A DNA stretch of 64,000 bases from Uloborus plumipes (Eukaryota > Arthropoda > Arachnida > Araneae > Uloboridae): the NCBI GenBank assembly GCA_038373865.1, contig JAXGGA010001034.1, positions 62,001-126,000 on the forward strand, written 5' to 3'. Numbering within the stretch: the first letter of the stretch is position 1; the number at the start of each line of letters is the position of its first letter. Shown in pieces: positions 33,068 through 42,630 of this stretch. The position numbers and the translations under genes are program-made. Below the pieces are notes generated by a model, which made no database searches, was not told the DNA's origin, and saw nothing but the letters and a program-made list of their open reading frames with translations.

Positions 33068-34056
33068 CTGTACCTCAGAACCAGAACGACATAAGTCCAA
33101 AAATGGCGATTTTTACTTTATTACTGCATTGTATAAAGAATCTTACTCTATATCGACCCATGAAAACGTTATTCTATAAAGGAAATTATTTCACAATAAT
33201 TCAGCAGTGTCAAAAATAGGGATGCACCGATAAGCAAATTGGCCGATTACCGATTAATCGGTTGTTGATAATCGGCCTATTAATGATAAGGATAATTGTT
33301 TTTCTTCTTCCAATTTTACCATCACTGTTTTTTATCTATCATACAGTTCCAAGTTCAGAAATAGCAAGTAATTTCTTTCTGGGAGAAGATTGTGTTCCAT
33401 TTTCCTAGTTTTCACAAAATAATTTCAATATTTTATGAAGTTTCTTAGAACCAATTTTCATATTAGTGTCAATAATATTATTAACACATTGTTAGTTATG
33501 TTAATTGGAAATAAAAATTTTTAAAAAAAGAGGGGGTGGGGGAGTGTGTGGTGAACACTCCAATTTAGGAGTACTTTTAATTCATATATTTTAGTAATCA
33601 GTAGCAATTTAATTCTATACTTTTATTCTTTGAAAATTAGAGGTTATCTGAAAGCACTGTGCTAAGGAGAAAACTATCGCCACATGAAAAATGTTGCATC
33701 ATTGTCCATGTATATTTATTTAAAATAGGAGATTCATTTAAAAAAAACTTTATATCAACTGTGAGGTTTATTATTACTGTTAATAAAATTAATTATCATA
33801 GTTTCCTAGTGAAAGTATACTTTGAAGAATAATATCTGAAAAATATTTTTCCGCTGATTAATCGGCCCGATTTTGCCGCTTATTAATGATCGGAAAAGTG
33901 GCCAATAATCAGTGCATCCCTAGTCAAAAGAGCGCAAATTACGCGTCTCGCAATTTACGTCAAAAGAGCGCCCTTAGCATGCAATCGACAATCGTTTTCA
34001 CCCTGTGCTGAAAAGTTACGAAAACGGACTTATGTTAGTCTGATTCTGAGGTACAG
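33068..34056. mobile_element. CTGTACCTCAG-family TIR element, large copy
   Basis: It runs from CTGTACCTCAGAACCAGAAC to the complement of CTGTACCTCAGAATCAGACT, with ATAT on both sides (33064-33067, 34057-34060). Removing the nested hAT-type MITE leaves about 275 bp. The same termini form a 142-bp near-perfect palindrome at 58621-58762. Non-coding, superfamily unassigned, 4-bp AT-rich duplication. Confidence 0.75.
33217..33922. mobile_element. hAT-type MITE nested in the CTGTACCTCAG element
   Basis: It starts TAGGGATGCACCGATAAGC and ends GTGCATCCCTA. GTCAAAAA (33209-33216) and GTCAAAAG (33923-33930) form an 8-bp duplication with one mismatch, the hAT hallmark. GATTAATCGG and CCGATTA palindromic motifs lie next to both ends. 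706 bp with an AT-rich, non-coding interior. Confidence 0.88.
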
Positions 34057-34060
34057 ATAT

Positions 34061-35017
34061 ATTCTCACATATCCCTGTCCTCAAATCAATCAAACAGATT
34101 ACTGATCCCTGATAAGACAGGACTCGAAAAAACTCTTCGGCAATAATTCAATCTAATCTTTTCAGCTTTGATTTAGCGGTACGATTTCCACGAATAATCC
34201 AGTCGGAAATGTCAAAGGTGAAAACTCCTGAGAGAGAGCTAATAGTTCCGGTGTTCAAAACAAGAACATTAAAAAAACACCCCACTCCTCGCCCTGATAC
34301 ATACACCAAGTCAAGATATTAAGCCCCACAAATTGAGAAATGTTGACACACATGGGAAGAAAAATTAATTTTCCTTCTCCACGCGCTTAATAGGCAGCCC
34401 GCTGTTTCTTAGGGCGTTTCTAACTGTGAAAATGAACGACGCTAAGAAAATAGACACGTTTAACGGCGTGTAGTTGGTCGTAAATTCTAATGGATGTTTG
34501 GGGTACATACATGTGTGTGGGGAGTAAAAAATATTGTTAAGCCAAACGCTCGAAAATTCATTACGAGATAGGTTGTATCTTATCGCTGAAGCGTGGGGAT
34601 GGGAACTTTTTAAATAAAGTTATCTTAACTACTGAATTAAAATTATTTTTCAAAATGAACTGGGTTGGGTTTGAAGATATTTTTAACACCTCTGCAAGAG
34701 AATTTCAAGCTTTGGAAACGGAAAATAGACCTAAATAAATTACTCTAGCTAATATTCACGCTTTTTTATTTAAAATCAAGTTTACTATTTATGTTATTTT
34801 GATATATAGATTGCCCATCCAGTTTAAAACTACCATAAGTGCAAATTTTTAAGGTTTGATTTTATGGCAATATTGCAGTGATAACATACTGGACTTGACA
34901 CACACGCACAATCCCCCTAAATACCACTATCGTGTTTCACCCGGTTGGGTGCTGCTCTGAAGAGGGTTCTTTATTTATTTATTTTATTTATTGGTATTTT
35001 TTTTTTTTGATACTGAC
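34061..35017. other. no gene seen; probable intron side of the 35-kb exon
   Basis: AT-rich sequence downstream (minus-strand sense) of the candidate exon, with a T run at about 35000. No further exon was recognised. Confidence 0.4.
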
Positions 35018-35154
35018 CATGAACCGAGCAATCCCTGGTCCAGCATCCCCAGAAGTTCTGATTTGGAATGGGAAGTTAGAGGCCTCTGTGATCACGAGCA
35101 CATCTAAAGTGCCTTCGTCACCACTAGCGAACACGGTGTAACCTGATCTGGCGT
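35018..35154 (-). CDS. candidate internal exon of an unrecognised protein
   Basis: On the minus strand a textbook acceptor, TAATATTTCTTTCAG, precedes 137 bp. The exon ends TTCATG and is followed by GTCAGT, a usable donor at 35017-35016. It encodes 45 whole codons after two bases of a split codon: ARSGYTVFASGDEGTL, DVLVITEASNFPFQ, then IRTSGDAGPGIARFM. The product is balanced, without low complexity, and codons use G/C third positions freely, unlike flanking DNA. This is the best host-gene signal in the window. I cannot name the family. The frame stays open upstream through the putative intron to about 35236, but that part is less protein-like. No partner exon in matching phase was found nearby, so the gene would have long introns filled by the surrounding elements. 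Confidence 0.6.
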
Positions 35155-35495
35155 CTGAAAGAAATATTACTTTCCCACTCTCTGCACTTTTCCCATTATG
35201 GTTGTCATAGTTACGGCAATGTGGACTTTTTCCCACTTAGCTTTTGCAACAATGGTACAATGCAAGCGATTAAAATTGCTTTGTGCGTAAACTATTATTC
35301 AATCAAACTTAATAAAATACTTTGTAAATTATTTATATAACGGTTACTCATGGTGGCAGGTCTTGCGAAAACAAACTATTTAGCACTAGATTCGTTAGAA
35401 AACATTGAGAAATAACTGAGATATGATGATATAAAAAAAAACGTTGATTCAATTCGATGAACATAAAATAAATCAAATGCCTCAACAGCAGTACA
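35155..35495. other. probable intron, no other feature
   Basis: Upstream flank (minus-strand sense) of the candidate exon up to HINE copy 3. AT-rich. Confidence 0.4.
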
Positions 35496-35499
35496 TAAA

Positions 35500-37135
35500 C
35501 AAGAAGTTCTGTCAAGAAATAAACCAGCCTACTTTCCCGTACATGGTCATCGGCATTCTAGCATCTGATCATTGTTCTCTTAATTATCTGAGACTAAAAA
35601 TTATGTCAAACATACCTTTTTAGCACTTAAAGCTGATTTCTGAAAGCAAAATATACCCCTCTCATCAGATGAAATAGACACGTAAAAATTAAATAAACGA
35701 GTCAATTAAGTTTTGTCGCACCTTTTAAAGAATGTAACTGTTACAGTTCTTCCGTAGAAAAATTCCTCAATTGTTTTCAAAAAAAAAAAAATTAAAAGTA
35801 CAAAGTACATCAAAACACATTTTATCAAAGAAAGGAAAAAAAAAAAAAGAAAAAAAAACTCGTCCGTTGATAAAATGTCTCGAATTTCACTTTTAATCCG
35901 TTGCCAGTTGTTAAATACAAACAAAGAATAAAACACCCTTGTGAATGAAACATTTTTATTACAAAAAAAATCGTCTGCCAAAAATAATAATAATAATAAA
36001 TAAATAAAATAAAACAAATGAATAAATAAACAAAAAATCGTCTGCACAGTCAGTCATTTTTTTCTGAGCCTGCATTTCCGCCATGTTTGCGGAATCGGAG
36101 TCGGAATCAGAGTCCTCACAGAAGATTACTCAGAAAAGTACTTTGCAAACATTATTTATCTAAACCATTTTCTTACAAAGTTAGTTTGAAGGAAATCCGA
36201 CTTTAAGTTCAGGATCAACATTCAACTTAAATTCCCCGTAGGTGCTAATGTTAAACTTTTTTTTCTGAAAGCATCGTGGGACAGGTTGTTTGAACGGTTC
36301 AAAGTTGAACTAAAAATTGTTCAAATCGAAAAATCAAATATGGGAATGAGCTGTACTCTCCGAGATCTTTCCAACAAAAAAAAAAGTTTATTCCATTCGG
36401 ATGGTTCACTCAGAAGTTATTAGGTGGGGAAAGGTTTCTTGAACAGTTCAATGTTGAACGAAAAAATGTTCAAATTGAAAATTTAAATACGGTAATGAAG
36501 TATCCTTGCTGAGATCCTTCGAACAAAAAAAAAAGTTTATTTAAATCGGACTGTTCACTCAAAAATTATTAGGGGTGACAGCTTGCTTGAGCGGTTCAAT
36601 GTTGAGCAAAAAATTGTTCAAATCGGAAATGTAAATACGGGAATGAAGTATCCTTGATAAGACCTTTCGAACAAAAAAAAGTTTGTTCAAATCGGACTGT
36701 TCACTCAAAAGTTAGCATCGCGGGACAGGTTGTTTGAATGGTTCAAAGTTGAACCAAAAATTGTTCAAATCGAAAAATCAAATACGGGAATGAGCTGTAC
36801 TCGCCGAGATCTTTCCAACAAAAAAAAATTTGTCCAAATCGGAATGTTCGTTCAAAAGTTATTAGGACAGACAGATCGACAGACCGACAGACCGACCGAC
36901 AGACAGACAGACACACAAATTCCCCATCTCAATACCCTACTTTCAAATTTTTAATTTTTCGATATTCATTTTACCTTTTTATTTTTTTAACTTGGCGATA
37001 TTTTTTGGACTTGGCGATATTTTTTTTTACTTAGCGATATTTTTTGGACTTGGCGATATTTTTTAGATGCATTAAGCTACTTTTAATACTTTTTTCGTCT
37101 TTCTTTTGTTTTTAACGGGAAAGTAGGCTAAAAAA
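35500..37135 (-). mobile_element. Helentron/HINE-like element, copy 3
   Basis: Left: CAAG, hairpin AGTTCT/AGAA(C), subterminal repeat at 35526-35539. Right: ACGGGAAAGTAGGCT (37115-37129) followed by A6. At 1636 bp this is the shortest copy, with about four 145-bp units (36280-36860). The GACAGACCGACC microsatellite (36867-36913) and the CTTGGCGATATTTTTT array (36990-37065) are conserved. The hairpin has one mismatch here. Confidence 0.8.
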
Positions 37136-37211
37136 GAGTGGAACTGTTTTCTTTCGTACGGTTTCCATGGAGATGATACAAAATTTCTAAACTTGATACC
37201 CCTTAAAAGTA

Positions 37212-37263
37212 ACAGTTTCCGGCAAAATTTTATGCAGTAGCGCTGCTTCAGCCGTACAGCCAT
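37212..37263 (-). pseudogene. N-terminal mariner-type transposase scrap
   Basis: Minus-strand ATG followed by MAVRLKQRYCIKFCRKL resembles the first residues of arthropod mariner/GVQW3-like proteins ('VRLEQRYCIKFCQKLG'). Similarity ends after 17 residues, and the rest of the 99-codon frame is unrelated. A short relic at best. Confidence 0.4.
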
Positions 37264-38654
37264 TTTTCCAGAAATAAAAAAATCCAGCGAGAGCCCAACA
37301 TACTTAGTCAAACTCTGTTTGCCACTGACTGAGGCTATTATCAGACGGAGAAAATTCGCTCGTGCGCCCAAAGATTTAAAGTCAGCTCATGGAATCGTGC
37401 ATGAATCATATCCATCAGGTTTTCTCATCCAAAAAAAAAATTCCGCTTACTTTTTTAACAGTCCGCATATAAACGGACTTAAATACCTACTACTGTCTGA
37501 CTTTCTGAGGTAAAACTTTTCGCGTATTTACGCATGCATCAGGTCTTCTCTGATATTACCAAAATAAGGGTGACTAGGTGACCCGTGCGGAATTCCGCAA
37601 AAAAAAAAAAAAAAAAAAAAACTCTAAACTTAAAATTTAACACGACAATTTTTATTGGCTTCATTTGCACAACATCGCCATCTACTGACGTCGTTCTGAC
37701 AACTTTTCAAAAAGATCAAAGACACGTTCACTTTTACAACTACTACAAAAGTGATACCCCATATTAAAATCAAATACCCAAGGCTACTAAACTAAATACT
37801 AACGTTATCGCAAAACTACCAGTATTTTGAAACAATAAAAGTTACAATTAAGGTTTACCGAGCTAAGCCTTGGCTTGAAATGTCGCATTTAAAATTGATT
37901 TGAACAACAATGTAACGATTTTAACAGTTGAGCAAAAAATTTAACTTTTTCAAACTTCAATCGCTTATAAGTCGCTTAAACGTGGATTTTCGAGATTCTC
38001 GTTACGCGGCGCTAGCGGAGAAACGTTCTAAAGAACGCATTTTTTTTAATCTTTCGAATGAAATCAAAATGGAGACGATACGACAATTATTTCGCTAGAT
38101 AGAGTCAATTTTATGCCCAAAAATTGAAGTTCGAATAAAAAACGAACCGACACTTTTTAGAGGGTGGGTCTAATTTTCGTCAATAGCCCGCGGGATAAGC
38201 TTCAAAATCATAAATTTTCTTGCAGTTCGATAAAGAAATGAGCGAGTTTCGACCGGGTATAGGATTCGGCTTAGAGAAATAATATATGGAGATAGGTAAG
38301 ATGACAATAAGGGGAAGAATAATAAGAAGCCTGTTTTGAGCCGTATCAAATGACGTAGAACGATGCTAATTTCAAGTACATAGTTTAGTTGAATATGTTA
38401 GAAAATGATAGTAAATGCAACTTTTAAATTGAAAACTTCGGAAAGTTCCCACTCACAACCCCTCATCCCCTTTTTTAAGTGGAACGGTTAGCGAGTGCTA
38501 GGCGCAGTTTTCACGGACGGACAGTAGCTAACATAATGCACGTGTATTTAATTACCCAGCCAAAATAAAAACCGAGCTAAAACCTGACGAACTCATTGCA
38601 TGCGTCTTTGAGTTCGAAGGTAAGGCACTGACTGTGACTCTTGTAACATGAAGC
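37264..38654. other. no gene seen
   Basis: AT-rich with a 21-base A run (about 37600-37620). A moderately GC-rich stretch at 37990-38280 has no open frame of interest. Nothing recognised. Confidence 0.45.
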
Positions 38655-38658
38655 AAAT

Positions 38659-39040
38659 CGTGGGGTTACAAGTGAAACACACTAAGTCAAAAAACATGAT
38701 TTTGAGAAAGCGTTGATCAAAAAATTTTTATTTTGACTTCTTTGGAATTGACATAATTAAATCAAATTAAATTATAGTAATGATATTTTTTGGTTATTAC
38801 GATCCATTCTTGACTCTGGCTTGCTTATTTTATATTATTATCTCCAGCATGATAATGGTAGGGCATTAATAATTATCATTAATTATACGACTTAGTGTGT
38901 TTCACTAGTATAGCATTGCTTAATAAAGATATGACTTAGTGGGTTTCACCGGTAGAAACAGCTCATTTTTGTGTATAAGATAAACTAAAAATCTGAAAAT
39001 TAATAATTTTGACTTAGTGTGTTTCATTTGTGACCCCACG
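38659..39040. mobile_element. MITE with 30-bp TIRs and reiterated ACTTAGTG motif
   Basis: It starts CGTGGGGTTACAAGTGAAAC and ends with the complement of CGTGGGGTCACAAATGAAAC. AAAT flanks both sides (38655-38658, 39041-39044). Two extra internal copies of ACTTAGTGTGTTTCAC occur near 38890 and 38935. 382 bp, non-coding, 4-bp AT-rich duplication. Confidence 0.8.
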
Positions 39041-39044
39041 AAAT

Positions 39045-39539
39045 ATTACTTCCTACTCCTAAAGGAAAATTCTAAACCATCTTTTATCAACAAGTTTCTG
39101 TCAGGGTCATTGGGTCTGAAGATTATCGAATGAATGTCGTGGACAACAATTTTGTACTTTAAATGGGGTATTGCGTGAGACAGAAATTTTGTGGAAAATG
39201 TCAGAATGTAAAACATGGAGTAAAATATTAATCTCTACCATTTGAGTAAATCTGATTCGGTAACATTTGTAACTAATCACGGTGCGAGTCTACTACTTTT
39301 TCTTGATACTGAATTTATCTTCCGGTTTTAATTATTTCATCAGAAATTCATTAAAGCTCCATTATCAGTTTTTGGCAAATAGTACCTTTAAAAAAGCTCT
39401 GAGCGTATTCTTTTTCTATTATTTATATTTTGGGAAAACTTTTTCATTTAGTTATTTTATTTTATTTTATTGTATTTTATTTTTATGATTTTTTTTTTTA
39501 ATTTTGTAATCTGTATTTGTATTTTTATTTATTTATTTA
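39045..39539. other. no gene seen
   Basis: AT-rich spacer ending in TTTATTTTATT repeats beside the Helitron 3' end. Confidence 0.45.
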
Positions 39540-39769
39540 CTAGCCGGGTACCCGGCCCTGTCCGGGTTTTTGCCGGGTATGGTGTTTTAGCACTCGTTCA
39601 TGAATTTTTCAACATTTTAAAGTGCATATCTGTATACACAATGGCTACTTCTGTAAGCAGTGGCAATTTTTTCTGTCTGGACAAACTAAAAAACTGTATT
39701 ACACACCTTAAATACAAATGCAAGCTACACATAATGTTTAGGTAAATCGGAAATGTTATAAGCTTGGTA

Positions 39770-40658
39770 CAGGGTGCGGCGGAAAAACTTGCAGACTTGA
39801 AAAGTCAACTAAGGGAAAAGTACTTCATTTTTCAGTTTACTTCTTTTTATAAGATATGGTACCCATTCTGAATTTTTATATTAGTTAGATTTAAAAACTA
39901 CATCGGGAAGAATGGCGGCCCCATGATGCACTCATTTACCCTAGATTTGAAGTTTTGTTGCACTCCTTCGAGCATATCGACTGGGATGTTGGTGATAGCA
40001 AGCCGGATGTTGTTCTTCAAGCGTTGCAGGGTCCGGGGCTTGTCGTTGTAAACGATCGATTTGAGATACCCCCATAAAAAATAGCCACAACGTGTTAAAT
40101 CGGGGGAGCGGGCCGGCCACGGTACGTCACTTTTCAAGGAGACGTTATCACTCAACAGGTGAACCACAGCAAGTTTGTAGGGATGAAACTGGAGTTCGTT
40201 GTGAAGAATTCGTCTCAGTGTCCAATCAAAAATCCCCAAAGCAGCAGCATGTTTACGCGCCGAGAGAGCGGAAAAACGACTCCCTCACTTTTTCGACGTT
40301 TTCTAGGGTTCTGGAAATCCGTTGACCTACTGGGCCTCTTTTTGCCACACTCCCACTTTCCCTGGATGTTTTCACCCAAAAAACAGTCGATTCCCAGCGA
40401 GGAATGGGAACGACTGGCTGAATTTTGAACCGAGTTCGGAAGGCACGTTGAGTGGCGGCCACCGAAAGATTATTTGAAAAGTAAGATTCAGCGGCAAACG
40501 CTCGTTGCTCCTTTGTATAACGCATGACAACAATTAAACTATGAGATAACAAAACTTCAGGACCCCCTCTTTAAAATGAGACTCTTCACACTCCTTTCTA
40601 ACCACTCCTTGGTAATTAGCATCCAATTAAAATCAGCAAGTATCTCCGCCGCACCTTG
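39770..40658 (-). mobile_element. decayed Tc1/mariner-superfamily element inside the Helitron
   Basis: TIRs CAGGGTGCGGCGGAAAAACT and complement of CAAGGTGCGGCGGAGATACT, flanked by TA (39768-39769, 40659-40660). 889 bp, carrying the transposase remnant 39898-40525 on the minus strand. Internally deleted. Confidence 0.88.
39898..40525 (-). pseudogene. Tc1/mariner-superfamily transposase remnant (DUF4817-like N-terminus)
   Basis: The N-terminal part starts MRYTKEQRAFAAESYF and continues through a helix-turn-helix-like region with RWESTVFWVKTSRESGSV and RTLENVEKVRES. This is the plan of the DUF4817 domain of this arthropod transposase family. A one-base frameshift near 40260 leads into SARKHAAALGIFDWTLRRIL. 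After HPYKLAVVHLLSDN the sequence jumps to WPARSPDLTRCGYFLW and the C-terminal ...LKSIVYNDKPRTLQRLK tail. The jump deletes the middle of the catalytic domain with the first two acidic residues. CDF, where the family keeps its third acidic residue, is CGY here. Three independent lesions make it dead. Confidence 0.82.
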
Positions 40659-41247
40659 TAAACTAAAATAAATATATATTTACAATATCAATCGCACTGG
40701 ATTGATAGTATAGTGAAGTGTTTCCACTCATTACACGTAAAATAAGTAATAAGTCCTATCATTAGTTTATGTCCTAGTGACTGCATTGGTAAAAGCATCT
40801 TATGTACCTAACTTAGAAATTTTTTGACTATAAACATTTTCTGTTCTCTAACTGTTGCCAAAATCAATTATCTTTTTATTTAGTCTCGTTAGCGATTATT
40901 GGCACAGATGAATCTAAAAATCTTAAGAAAGCAATAAATTTTATACTTACTCCAGAGAAGCCTTGGTTCACATTTTCATCACGATTACTATTAATATTGT
41001 TGTTGTGAGGCAACCAAATTTTTGCAACAATGGACTGAAAATTTAATCATTTGATGGGGAAATTACATGAAATTTACAATTTTCCATAATAACTTTTTTA
41101 AACTAAGCTTTTTAGAAATAAAGTATAGCTTATCCTGCTCCCTGTTACTGCAGCTATCTACGGTGAAAAAATGGTTAAAACCGGTTCAGTAGTTTTGAAG
41201 TTTACCCCGGTCATACGCATACAAAAGTAGTCTTTTATGTATATAGA

Positions 41248-41976
41248 TTTTGACTCCACTTTTAAATTGCATTATGCCTGCTAAGTCACAACTAGTGCGA
41301 ATTTTATTTTCCTTTTTCTCCAAAATGGTTAAACTTATTTCGAGGTAGGAGTACAGCAAAAATGTTTTACAACTATATGAATTAAGTTTGAACTTCTCTT
41401 TGACATTGATTATAGGTTTTTCCCAGTAGTCGACTTCCATCACTACCTTTGCAAAATTATATTTAGACATGTTTTTGATTATCGTTTGAAGAAATTAACT
41501 TTCCTCTTAAAGGTAGAGGTAATATTGTCTTCAAATCACTGTCAATTTTCATTAGTAGTTTATTTCCTGCCTTCGTACAGTTATTATAGAGTTTTATGAA
41601 AGTTGCTATTAAAATTTTTAATTGAATATTATGGAATAATATCACTGAAACACAACAGAAATCTTAATTTTTATTTTCTTTCCATTGCATCAAATGCTTT
41701 TCTACTTCAAGCTGTATCTCATTATGTGGAAACTAGAACCACTTCAGAGAACAAGACCACCCATTAGACATTTTGGTTCTACAAGAGCTTTTGACTCAGC
41801 TTAACTACAAGTTATTTGCATAAATGTTTTTATAGTCACTGGTTGCTACATTGAAAAGATAACAATGGAGCAACATGGCACTTGGGTGCAAACCTAATAG
41901 CTGATTTCTTAAATTTAATAATAGCCTCATGGGGGAATTTTTCTTGTGAACTGGGGATGTTTCCTTCAATCAAAAC
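41248..41976. other. no gene seen
   Basis: AT-rich spacer. The short minus-strand open frames (41186-41470, 41463-41645) have no recognised domain. Confidence 0.45.
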
Positions 41977-41978
41977 TA

Positions 41979-42152
41979 CAGTCGACGCTCGTTATAACGA
42001 CCACTCGTTATAAAGACTATCCAATACAACGACTGATGGGAAAAACCCAACTTCATCCCAATATACTCTATTTTCTACCTCTTACAGCGACCACTCGTTA
42101 TAAAGACCGTTTTCTGTAGGACGGAGACGGTCGTTATATCGAGCGTCGACTG
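41979..42152. mobile_element. 174-bp pogo-like MITE, CAGTCGACGCTCG termini
   Basis: CAGTCGACGCTCGTTATAAC and its inverse flanked by TA (41977-41978, 42153-42154). The body repeats CGACCACTCGTTATAAAGAC twice. Termini of this kind (CAGTCGA..CTCG..TATAACGAC) are typical of pogo/Tigger MITEs. Confidence 0.88.
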
Positions 42153-42630
42153 TATTACTTTTAGTTACAAAATTGATAGAATAAGGAAACAAAATAACAA
42201 GGGTCCAGGAAATATTTTCATTTTCCCAACAGTTTATTTTTAATTACTTTTTTTAAATGTCGCCAAAAGGATGGCTACACTGTAAAAAAATAGATGTTGT
42301 TTTTAAAGTATAATACAGGTAATTTTATAGTAACAAACTAAAAATTACTAATTTTACAATAATAAACGGTGAAATTGCTAATTTTAGTTTAATACTGTGC
42401 ATTTTACAGTTTTAAACTGGAACCTCTGCTGCCAGTATTATATTGTTGTTTTTACAGTATATTACAGCTAATTTTGTGGTAATAAACTGTAAAATCATGG
42501 TAATAAACTGCAAAATTTCTTCTGTACAGTAATTAACTGTAAAATAGCTGGTTTTACAGTTTATTACTGAGCATGTGACAGTCTTAATCTGCAATCTCGG
42601 CTGCCAGTATTATACTGCAAAAAATAATAT

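Larger units (their letters stand above)
39540..41247 (-). mobile_element. non-autonomous Helitron with both termini
   Basis: The 5' end (41247) reads TCTATATACATAAAAGACTA on the minus strand after a host A. The 3' end (39540) reads GCCGGGTACCCGGCTAG, a hairpin followed by CTAG, then a host T. TC..CTAG between A and T with a 3' hairpin is diagnostic for Helitrons. The 302 bp at the 5' end (40946-41247) also occur at 3385-3687. Without the Tc1/mariner insertion at 39770-40658 it is about 816 bp and has no Rep/helicase frame. Confidence 0.85.

Noticed and set aside
34932..35141. 69-codon plus-strand frame over the candidate exon
   Set aside because: Antisense shadow. The minus strand has the better codon pattern and both splice signals.
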